Shown: positions 1 to 5,526 of the stretch, piece after piece | Position numbering within the stretch: the first letter of the stretch is position 1 | How the letters are laid out: each line of letters begins with the position of its first letter | Assembly: GCA_900769055.1 (NCBI GenBank) | Contig: CAAGFF010000061.1 | Span: 1-6,853, forward strand | Direction of reading: 5' to 3' | Source of the DNA: an uncultured Prevotella sp. | GTDB lineage: Bacteria; Bacteroidota; Bacteroidia; Bacteroidales; Bacteroidaceae | Length of the DNA: 6,853 bases | Notes under the pieces: generated by a model | Seen by the model: the letters and a program-made list of their open reading frames with translations, nothing else | The model's database searches: none | Told to the model about the DNA's origin: nothing | Translations under genes and position numbers: made by a program

Positions 1-570
1 CACTCTCAGCTTCTCGTCTATCTGCCTTGAGTGACCGAATGCCAACTCTGCGTATGCCTGCGCGCTCATGTCTATGTCGCCAACGTTATAGGTTCTGTTG
101 CCAATATTCTTGGCGAACTCAAAAAGCTCGTAGGGTAAAGAGAGCCCTAAAGCCTCTCTGACGTTCAGCTCAATGGTGTTGTAGCCGCCAAAGCCCTTGA
201 AGCCTGCTGATAACAGGGTGATGTTCAGCTCCTGAGTGAATTTGTTGTCGCCACTTTTGAATCCTTTCAGAGCATCTGCTGCCGAGATGTATGGGTTCAT
301 GAATGTGGTCAGGCGGTCAGAACTGTTCGATGGGTACATGGGGTTGGTCATTATCACGTCCTTTACGCCGAAGTCACCATGCATTGATACGTTCACATTG
401 CCGAGCGCGGGCATCGATATGTATGTCTGCTCGTTGGCGTATGCAGGGTTCATGTCATGCCTGAACTTGAAGTCGTCTGTGAAATATGCCGAGTTCAGGG
501 TCTGGGCCGATGCCGACGTTGCTGTGGCTGCTATGGCCAGAATATATAATGTCTTGAATATTGTCTTCAT
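1..570 (-). CDS. DUF5723-type protein, probable outer-membrane barrel (partial, C-terminus off the left edge)
   Basis: The minus strand is open for 190 codons from the ATG at 570-568 to the window edge, with no stop, so the 3' end is missing. The N-terminus is a clear Sec signal peptide: basic MKTIFK, a hydrophobic stretch (LYILAIAATAT), then SASA before Q23, giving likely cleavage after A22. The mature start (residues about 24-55: LNSAYFTDDFKFRHDMNPAYANEQTYISMPALGNVNVS) has the pattern known for DUF5723 proteins of Bacteroidetes: an S-Y-F beginning, a phrase meaning roughly 'F-R-H-x-x-N-P-A', and then alternating hydrophobic beta-strand-like segments. The family is usually described as an exported, barrel-like protein of unknown role. 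The start lies 9 bp after the stop of the lipoprotein gene, so the two are probably co-transcribed and perhaps translationally coupled. Family assignment is from recalled motif likeness; the function is unknown. Confidence 0.75.
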   Translation of the reverse strand, partial: MKTIFKTLYILAIAATATSASAQTLNSAYFTDDFKFRHDMNPAYANEQTYISMPALGNVNVSMHGDFGVKDVIMTNPMYPSNSSDRLTTFMNPYISAADALKGFKSGDNKFTQELNITLLSAGFKGFGGYNTIELNVREALGLSLPYELFEFAKNIGNRTYNVGDIDMSAQAYAELAFGHSRQIDEKLRV

Positions 571-579
571 AGTTGTTCA

Positions 580-2370
580 TTAGTTTAAGTCGGCAATGGC
601 TGTGCCTACGAATTTCATTTTCAAGTTCTTGATAACGAGCGAGTGCTTCTTTGAATTGAGGATTTGGCCTGTTACGGTTGCTCCGCCAGTATCGCTTTTT
701 GCTGTTCCAGATATAGTAATCTTCAGACCGTCCAGTTTCTTCAGCGCGCCTTTGGCAGGTGTGAGTTTTATCTTCAGTTGTGATACCGTCTCGCTATTGC
801 CGTCTGTTGATGCACCCACCTCACCTTCTATATCCACAGCCACTACTGATGCAGGCAGCTCGTTGCCGTTAAGGTCTATGGCTACAGCCGTTGCGTTCAT
901 GTAGGCTGGTACCTTGTTTACTACATCTGCGGTAGCAACTAAGTAAGTGCCTTCCTTAACATCAAGATCCTCTACGTCTTTATTGAAGTCGTCGAACACC
1001 TCGGTATATACAATCTTTGCGTTCTCGGCAAATGCCAGAGGAGCAATAATGTCGTAGCTTGGGGTGAGAGTATATCTCTTGCCAAGCTCAAAGTTGCTCT
1101 CCTTCTCAGAATCCGCATGTGCGTCTGCCTCGAAGCTCAGATGGTCGGGGATAGGGTTCAGTATCGTTGACAGTCCGGGTACCTCTACCACCTGTGTGAA
1201 CATGCTGCCGTCCACCTTCGATGCGTCACGGCAGATGCATACCTTAGTGGTGGTGTTGTCCAGGATGTCAATCCTTGGTATTTGCAGCCTTGTTGTGGTC
1301 TGTCCGTCCTTCTGGGCTATCAGCGTTCCATTAACATATCCAGGTATGTCGAGGTCGCTCTCTATGTTGAAGAGAATCTGCGGGTTGTCGAGGTCGATGA
1401 CTACGCCGTCCTCGGACAGGAAGTCAGGAATGCCGGTTACTGCCACCGAGCCAAGGTCCTCCAGCTGCATGTCTGGACTGAAGTGTCCTCTTACCTTCGA
1501 GATGACGATGCTGCTTCTCATGCTCAGGTTTGTGGATATGCGGCAGTTGGTGTAGTCTTCCATCTTGTCGCTGACCTCTATCTTGCTGACCTTGATGCCC
1601 ATGAGTATCTCTGCGTCCATGTCTATCTTGCCATCGGCAGCGACAATGTTGCCGAGCTTCACCTGTCCCTTGGTGAAGTCTATCCTCGTTATCGAGAATT
1701 CCAGGATGATGTTCTTGTTTGTGGCAACATTCCTCAGCAGCAGCCGGCTGCCTGAAAGCGTCCAGTCTTCAGAGCATTTCACGTTGTCTATAATCAGGAA
1801 CTCCGGCAACTCCAGTGTCAGCTCGTCTATCACAGGTATGTAGGTAGAAACCGCCTTCGAGAATGTTATGTTCAATGAAGCACCGCTCTCTATGTCTGCG
1901 CTCACGAGTTTCTTCACCTCATCGGGATATTCACCGTCGTAACCGAAACCGTATACCACCTGCTCTTCTGCGAGGTTGACGTTCACAGGAGCCTTGCTGA
2001 TGCCCTTGCTCATTGCGGGCAGATAGTCCTCAAGCGAGAACTTGAAGTCGTTGAGGAATCCCTGTTTCTTCAATACCGTAATCTTCTCCACATACGGATG
2101 TGCCGGGTCTACATACCCTCCCTTTTCCTGAAAGTAGTAATCACCATTCTCTTTCTCCACAACACTCTCCGAGTCGTTGAGTTTAAGTACGTCACTAAGC
2201 TGGATGGTATCGCTGCTGCACATAGGGAGCACCAGCTCACCATTGCCGACACCAATCGTCATGTCGATGCTGCTCAGGTCGTAGTCGTTGTCCGTACAAC
2301 CGCACACAACTCCGATGCCCGCAGCCATGGCAACGGACATGAACAGACTTGTCAGATTGTTTGTTTTCAT
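580..2370 (-). CDS. Large lipoprotein of unknown function (596 residues)
   Basis: The ATG at 2370 gives a type II signal peptide: MKTNNLTSLFMSVAMAAGIG followed by the lipobox V22-C23-G24-C25, so C25 should be lipidated. The residues just after it (T-D-N-D-Y-D) are acid-rich, which in Bacteroidetes can act as a surface-export signal; that is an inference here. The mature part starts with YDLSSIDMTIGVGNGELVLP, a beginning I know from many Bacteroidetes lipoproteins of unknown function. The rest is rich in short beta-strand-like segments with many Asp, Val and Ile residues and ends in KNLKMKFVGTAIADLN. There are no obvious catalytic motifs, no further membrane segments and no second Cys cluster. 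It is the first gene of the leftward operon and is followed after 9 bp by a DUF5723-type gene, so the pair may form one envelope structure or an adhesin-like complex. I do not recognise a named family for it. Confidence 0.85.
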   Translation of the reverse strand: MKTNNLTSLFMSVAMAAGIGVVCGCTDNDYDLSSIDMTIGVGNGELVLPMCSSDTIQLSDVLKLNDSESVVEKENGDYYFQEKGGYVDPAHPYVEKITVLKKQGFLNDFKFSLEDYLPAMSKGISKAPVNVNLAEEQVVYGFGYDGEYPDEVKKLVSADIESGASLNITFSKAVSTYIPVIDELTLELPEFLIIDNVKCSEDWTLSGSRLLLRNVATNKNIILEFSITRIDFTKGQVKLGNIVAADGKIDMDAEILMGIKVSKIEVSDKMEDYTNCRISTNLSMRSSIVISKVRGHFSPDMQLEDLGSVAVTGIPDFLSEDGVVIDLDNPQILFNIESDLDIPGYVNGTLIAQKDGQTTTRLQIPRIDILDNTTTKVCICRDASKVDGSMFTQVVEVPGLSTILNPIPDHLSFEADAHADSEKESNFELGKRYTLTPSYDIIAPLAFAENAKIVYTEVFDDFNKDVEDLDVKEGTYLVATADVVNKVPAYMNATAVAIDLNGNELPASVVAVDIEGEVGASTDGNSETVSQLKIKLTPAKGALKKLDGLKITISGTAKSDTGGATVTGQILNSKKHSLVIKNLKMKFVGTAIADLN

Positions 2371-2446
2371 AAATGATTGAGTTTGTATGTTTTATGGTAA
2401 TAATGTCACACTTGAGATAATCCGCTCGTAACATTTATTTCGTTTG

Positions 2447-2454
2447 CAAATTTA
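2447..2454 (-). promoter_or_regulatory. Probable -7 box of the leftward promoter
   Basis: Read on the minus strand these bases are TAAATTTG, an exact match to the Bacteroidetes -7 element TAnnTTTG. The spot 19-21 bp upstream has no TTTG; the nearest TTG (2483-2485) is too far, so the -33 box is weak or absent. Transcription would begin near 2440 and give an AT-rich leader of about 70 nt before the lipoprotein ATG at 2370. The region is AT-rich, so a chance match is possible. Confidence 0.45.
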
Positions 2455-2542
2455 CACAAATTTGTTAAATTAACATTATTCACAACGTTTAAATTGCAAC
2501 CCATTTAACTTAATTAACATTCACCATATCTCACGCTCCCCT

Positions 2543-2634
2543 CGATACTTCGATACTTCGAAATATCGAAACCCTCGACACCTCAAACCCTTCAAACCCC
2601 TCAAACCCTTCGAACCCTTCAAACCCCTCAAACA
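2543..2634. repeat. Tandem repeat, 8-bp units passing into 9-bp units (core CTTCAAACC)
   Basis: It opens with two exact copies of CGATACTT (2543-2558) and a variant CGAAATAT (2559-2566). After two degenerate CGA units it settles into six 9-bp units at 2581-2634: CCTCAAACC, CTTCAAACC, CCTCAAACC, CTTCGAACC, CTTCAAACC and CCTCAAACA. CTT and CCT starts partly alternate. The array is upstream of the rightward promoter and so should not be in the mRNA of that operon. It is also upstream of the leftward promoter. Function unknown. Confidence 0.85.
2549..2570. promoter_or_regulatory. Near-perfect 22-bp dyad, candidate operator
   Basis: The left half TTCGATACTTC pairs with the right half GAAATATCGAA with one mismatch in 11, centred on the palindrome TTCGAA. 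Such symmetry fits a dimeric DNA-binding protein. It lies about 95 bp upstream of the leftward -7 box and about 130 bp upstream of the rightward -33 box. It overlaps the 8-bp CGA repeats, so the symmetry could be a by-product of those repeats. Confidence 0.35.
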
Positions 2635-2644
2635 TCCCACATTA

Positions 2645-2693
2645 AACTTTAAACCTTCAACTTTAAACCTTCAACCTTCAACTTTCAACTTTC
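2645..2693. repeat. Seven uninterrupted 7-bp tandem units (AACYTTM)
   Basis: The units are AACTTTA, AACCTTC, AACTTTA, AACCTTC, AACCTTC, AACTTTC and AACTTTC, with no insertion or gap. The array ends 4 bp before the -33 box of the rightward promoter (2698). A period of 7 is not a multiple of 3, so this array is not a remnant of coding sequence. The position suggests an effect on promoter geometry or on binding of a regulator, but that is inference. Confidence 0.88.
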
Positions 2694-2697
2694 ATTA

Positions 2698-2729
2698 TTT
2701 GCCCATATGCAATAAATTACCTATCTTTG
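2698..2729 (+). promoter_or_regulatory. Bacteroidetes-type promoter for the enzyme operon
   Basis: TTTG at 2698-2701 and TATCTTTG at 2722-2729 are exact matches to the Bacteroidetes -33 (TTTG) and -7 (TAnnTTTG) elements, with a 20-bp spacer in the known 19-21 bp range. Transcription would start near 2735 and give a leader of about 40 nt, A/T-rich and without a Shine-Dalgarno motif, before the ATG at 2777. No other promoter of this type is seen in the two downstream gaps, which supports a single operon. Confidence 0.8.
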
Positions 2730-2776
2730 CAAAAACTTAAATTCTTACTATTAATTATCAACAAATTCTAAACAAC

Positions 2777-4048
2777 ATGACCCTTAAACTTATCAAATCA
2801 CTCGTGGTGATGCTTGTGCTGCTCATGCCAGCCTCAGCAATGGCCGCAAAGAAGAAACAGAAACAGCAGACCGACCGTGAGTACTGGTGCGAGCAGGCAT
2901 ACAAGATGGCGCAGCCGGTACTGGAGAACATGGCGAAGGGAGAGCTGCAGAAGAACATGCAGCTTGAGGTATCGCCCAACTGGGACGGTCGCAGCAAGAA
3001 GGTTGCCTACATGGAATGCTTCGGCAGGCTCATGGCAGGTATAGCACCATGGCTAACACTGCCAGACGACGACACCGCAGAGGGAGCACAGCGCAAGCAG
3101 CTCAGGGAATGGGCTTTGGCAAGTTACAAGAATGCCGTAGACCCCAACAACCCCGACTATCTCGCATGGAGAGGACACGGACAGGCACTCGTAGATGCCG
3201 CATACGTGGCAGAGAGCTTCCTCAGAGCTTACACCACGCTGTGGGAGCCGCTCGATGACACTACCAAGAAGCGCTACTTCGAGGAGTTCACTCAGCTGCG
3301 TCGCGTAGACCCTCCCTATACCAACTGGTTCCTGTTCTCAAGCATCATCGAGAGCTTCCTCGCCAAGGCAGGAGCAGGATACGATGAGTTCCGTGTGAAC
3401 ACGGCATGCCGCAAGACCGAGGAGTGGTATGTTGGTGACGGATGGTATGCCGATGGCCCGGTATTCGCCTTCGACTACTATTCGAGCTACGTCTTCCACC
3501 CCATGTACCTTGAGACCCTTCAGGCAATGGTTGATGCCAAGGCCAACACACGTCTCGACTACAAGAAATACTACGACCGCGAGCTGAAGAGGGCTCAGAA
3601 GTTCTCCATCATCCTTGAGCGCTTCATCTCTCCCGAGGGCACATACCCCGTCTTCGGACGCTCCACTCCCTACCGTCTGGCAGCCATGCAGCCATTGGCT
3701 CTCATGGCATGGTATCAGAAGTTACCCTCCGACATCAGCAACGGACAGGTAAGAGCAGCCCTGACCAAGGTCATGCACCGCATGTTCGACCAGCAGAACA
3801 ACTACAACGAGGGTGGCTTCCTCACCATCGGATTCTGTGGAGCACAGAAGAACATCGCCGACTGGTACACCAACAACGGCTCACTCTACATGACCTCACT
3901 TGCATTCATGCCCCTCGGCCTTCCCGCCGACTCTCCATTCTGGACTGACGAGGCACAGCCATGGACACAAGTAAAGGCATGGGGCGGCCAGCCATTCCCC
4001 AAAGACCACCGATGGGCCGACGACATACAGACAAAGGATAAATGGTAA
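2777..4048 (+). CDS. Exported DUF2264-family protein, possible glycoside hydrolase
   Basis: The product has 423 residues. The start is fixed by a Sec signal peptide (basic MTLKLIK, hydrophobic SLVVMLVLLM, then PASAMA) with likely cleavage near A23/A24 and no lipobox, so it should be periplasmic. The mature protein matches the DUF2264 family along its length: DPNNPDYLAW (122-131), NWFLFSSIIESF (183-194), GDGWYADGP (220-228), FDYYSSYVFHPMYLE (232-246), SPEGTYPVFGRSTPYR (285-300), WYTNNGSLYMTSLAF (363-377) and FPKDHRW (407-413). The many aromatic and acidic residues in helical context fit an (alpha/alpha) barrel, the fold of several uronic-acid-acting enzymes. My recollection is that DUF2264 proteins form or overlap CAZy family GH154, with a beta-glucuronidase activity; I hold that loosely. 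It is the promoter-proximal gene of an operon with GH105- and PL11-type genes, which supports a role in pectin side-chain or backbone trimming. Confidence 0.85.
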   Translation: MTLKLIKSLVVMLVLLMPASAMAAKKKQKQQTDREYWCEQAYKMAQPVLENMAKGELQKNMQLEVSPNWDGRSKKVAYMECFGRLMAGIAPWLTLPDDDTAEGAQRKQLREWALASYKNAVDPNNPDYLAWRGHGQALVDAAYVAESFLRAYTTLWEPLDDTTKKRYFEEFTQLRRVDPPYTNWFLFSSIIESFLAKAGAGYDEFRVNTACRKTEEWYVGDGWYADGPVFAFDYYSSYVFHPMYLETLQAMVDAKANTRLDYKKYYDRELKRAQKFSIILERFISPEGTYPVFGRSTPYRLAAMQPLALMAWYQKLPSDISNGQVRAALTKVMHRMFDQQNNYNEGGFLTIGFCGAQKNIADWYTNNGSLYMTSLAFMPLGLPADSPFWTDEAQPWTQVKAWGGQPFPKDHRWADDIQTKDKW

Positions 4049-4053
4049 TCAGC

Positions 4054-4173
4054 CCTACAAAACCCTACAAAACCTACAGAACCTACAAAACCTACAGAAC
4101 CTACAAAACCTACAGAACCTACAAAACCTACACCCCCTACAACACCTACACACCCCCTACAACACCTACAAAA
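4054..4173. repeat. Intercistronic 9-bp tandem repeat (core CCTACANNN)
   Basis: About 13 units fill most of the 147-bp gap between the DUF2264 and GH105 genes. From 4064 to 4126 CCTACAAAA and CCTACAGAA alternate strictly, giving a higher-order 18-bp period of about 3.5 copies; later units drift to CCTACACCC, CCTACAACA and CCTACACAC. The plus strand contains almost only C and A with a few T and G, so the transcript would be nearly unstructured. It ends about 20 bp before the GH105 start codon. No Shine-Dalgarno motif, promoter or terminator is seen in the gap. Confidence 0.92.
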
Positions 4174-4195
4174 ACAACCACAAAAAAACCCACCA

Positions 4196-5326
4196 ATGAA
4201 GAAATCACTTATCATAGCCTTGGCATTCCTCGGTATGCAGTCTGCATCAGCCAAGGACTGGACAGTCACCGAGGTGAAGACCATCATTACGAAGGTCAAC
4301 GACACATGGCAGCAGAACCATCCAAAGCAGGAGCGTTCGTTCTGGGACCCAGCAGTATATCACACGGGAAACATGGAGGCTGCACAGTACATGAACAACC
4401 GCCAATGGTACCAGTATTCTTATGACTGGGCAGAGCAGAACCTCTGGCAGGGAGCACGCGAGACCGACAACACCAAGTGGAAATACAAAACCTATGGTGA
4501 GGGTCATCAGTTCGTACTCTTCGGCGACTGGCAGATATGCTTCCAGACGTTCATCGACCTCTACAACTCGCCGCTCGCACCTGCCGACAAGGAGTTCATG
4601 GTAAAGAGAGCCAAGGAGGTAATGGGCTACGAGGCATACAGCGACGCCTCCGACTACTGGTGGTGGGCAGATGCCCTCTACATGGTGATGCCCGTGATGA
4701 CAAAGATGTACAAGCTCACTGGCGACAAGCAGTATCTTACCAAGATGCACGACAACTGGCTCTATGCCAACAGCATCATGTACGACAAGAAGACGGGTCT
4801 CTACTTCCGCGATGGCAAATATGTCTTCCCGAAGCACACCACGGCAGCAGGCAAGAAGGACTTCTGGGCACGTGGCGACGGATGGGTTGTAGCAGCATTC
4901 GCAAAGATACTCAAGGACCTGCCTAAGGACGATGCAAACAGGGCTGAGTACATCAAGTACTACAAGAAGATCGTCAAGGGTGTAGCTGCTTGCCAGCAGG
5001 CGGAAGGCTACTGGACACGCTCTATGCTTGACCCAGAGCAGGCACCAGGCAGGGAGACCAGCGGTACGGCTCTCTTCGCATACGGCATCCAGTGGGGTAT
5101 CAACAACGGCATACTGGCTAAGAAGTACCAGAAGGTTGTCGACAAGGCATGGGAATATCTCGCCACGATAGCTCTACAGCCCGACGGCACTGTAGGATAT
5201 GTGCAGCCCATTGGCGAGAAGGCCATACCAGGACAGGTTGTTAATCAGAAGAGCGTCACCAACTTTGGTACAGGCGCATTCCTCCTCGCAGCCTGCGAAT
5301 ACGCAAGGTATCTCGAAAAGAAATAA
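4196..5326 (+). CDS. Unsaturated rhamnogalacturonyl hydrolase, GH105/GH88 type
   Basis: This 376-residue protein has a Sec signal peptide (MKKSLIIALAFLGMQSASA, likely cleavage after A19) and no lipobox, so it should be periplasmic. GH105/GH88 enzymes are (alpha/alpha)6 barrels that remove the 4,5-unsaturated uronic acid left at the non-reducing end after lyase cleavage, through hydration of the double bond. Seen here are YGEGHQFVLFGDWQ (100-113), WWWADALYMVMPVM (155-168) with D159 as the likely catalytic Asp equivalent to that of YteR, WARGDGWVVAAFAK (224-237), GYWTRSMLDP (271-280), ETSGTALFAYGI (287-298) and NFGTGAFLLAACEYARYL (356-373). The length is normal for the family. The DUF2264 gene precedes it and a PL11-type lyase follows, which points to unsaturated galacturonyl-rhamnose as substrate rather than glycosaminoglycan products. 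The ATG is preceded by A-rich sequence only, as usual in this phylum. Confidence 0.92.
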   Translation: MKKSLIIALAFLGMQSASAKDWTVTEVKTIITKVNDTWQQNHPKQERSFWDPAVYHTGNMEAAQYMNNRQWYQYSYDWAEQNLWQGARETDNTKWKYKTYGEGHQFVLFGDWQICFQTFIDLYNSPLAPADKEFMVKRAKEVMGYEAYSDASDYWWWADALYMVMPVMTKMYKLTGDKQYLTKMHDNWLYANSIMYDKKTGLYFRDGKYVFPKHTTAAGKKDFWARGDGWVVAAFAKILKDLPKDDANRAEYIKYYKKIVKGVAACQQAEGYWTRSMLDPEQAPGRETSGTALFAYGIQWGINNGILAKKYQKVVDKAWEYLATIALQPDGTVGYVQPIGEKAIPGQVVNQKSVTNFGTGAFLLAACEYARYLEKK

Positions 5327-5347
5327 TCCCCCTTTCCCTTAACAGCA

Positions 5348-5374
5348 TATAGCCGTGGGAATCCCACGGCTATA
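5348..5374. other. Perfect inverted repeat, RNA hairpin between GH105 and PL11 genes
   Basis: The arms TATAGCCGTGGG and CCCACGGCTATA pair perfectly around AAT, giving a 12-bp stem with a 3-nt loop, 21 bp after the GH105 stop codon. No T-tract follows on either strand, so it is not a standard intrinsic terminator. It could stabilise or delimit mRNA ends after processing, act as a partial terminator lowering expression of the next gene, or be a protein-binding DNA palindrome. Pairing is seen directly; function is inferred. Confidence 0.75.
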
Positions 5375-5383
5375 CCAGCTCCC

Positions 5384-5492
5384 CCGGATAATCCGGAAAA
5401 CCCGGATAACCCAGAAAATCCGGAAACTCCGGAATATCCGGAAAACCCGGAAACTCCGGAAAATCCGGAAGCTCCGGAAAACTCCGGAATAT
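5384..5492. repeat. Intercistronic 9-bp tandem repeat (core CCGGAAAAY), hairpin-forming
   Basis: Twelve units lie in the 200-bp gap between the GH105 and PL11 genes, all 9 bp except one 10-bp unit near the right end. Examples are CCGGATAAT, CCGGAAAAC, CCGGAAACT, CCGGAATAT and CCGGAAGCT; one copy has CCAG in place of CCGG. Because CCGG is its own reverse complement, any two neighbouring units can pair as CCGG-loop-CCGG with a 5-nt A-rich loop, so the transcript could form a chain of small GC hairpins. The array ends 34 bp before the PL11 start codon. The remaining gap sequence (5493-5526) is C- and A-rich with no promoter motif. Confidence 0.92.
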
Positions 5493-5526
5493 CCCGCCCC
5501 ACCCCTCTCAAACTCTAAAACAAATC

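Larger units (their letters stand above)
2371..2776. other. Divergent intergenic region, 406 bp
   Basis: This non-coding stretch separates the leftward lipoprotein operon from the rightward pectinolytic operon. Its left third (about 2371-2525) is AT-rich and holds the leftward promoter. Its middle and right (about 2541-2693) consist of short tandem repeats made mostly of C, T and A on the plus strand. Its last 80 bases are AT-rich again and hold the rightward promoter and leader. I see no tRNA or small RNA gene and no U-tract terminator. Confidence 0.8.

Noticed and set aside
578..580. Alternative ATG overlapping the lipoprotein stop codon (TAATG on the minus strand)
   Set aside because: It is out of frame with the DUF5723-type gene and gives a short peptide with no signal sequence. 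The ATG at 570 yields a clean signal peptide.
236..583. Plus-strand open frame of 115 codons
   Set aside because: It lies antisense to the DUF5723-type gene, whose signal peptide and family features settle the strand.
2543..2693. CRISPR array
   Set aside because: Units are 7-9 bp and directly adjacent, without spacers of unique sequence, and no cas genes are present. The same holds for the arrays at 4054-4173 and 5384-5492.
3886..4305. Minus-strand open frame with GFVGSVGFVG repeats
   Set aside because: It is the antisense translation of the CCTACARAA array plus the ends of two real genes. It has no signal, no promoter and no family likeness.
4042..4425. Plus-strand open frame with YKTYRTYKTY repeats
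   Set aside because: It overlaps the GH105 gene in another frame. Its openness comes from the 9-bp unit having no stop in any forward frame.
4247..4837. Minus-strand open frame of 196 codons
   Set aside because: It lies antisense within the GH105 gene, which has clear family motifs throughout. There is no promoter or family match.
5348..5374. Intrinsic terminator after the GH105 gene
   Set aside because: The hairpin is strong, but no run of T follows on either strand, so it is reported as an inverted repeat of unknown role.
5245..5511. Minus-strand open frame with collagen-like GFSGVSGFSG repeats
   Set aside because: It is the antisense of the CCGG array and the GH105 3' end. The glycine pattern follows from CCGG in the unit, and no promoter or start context supports it.
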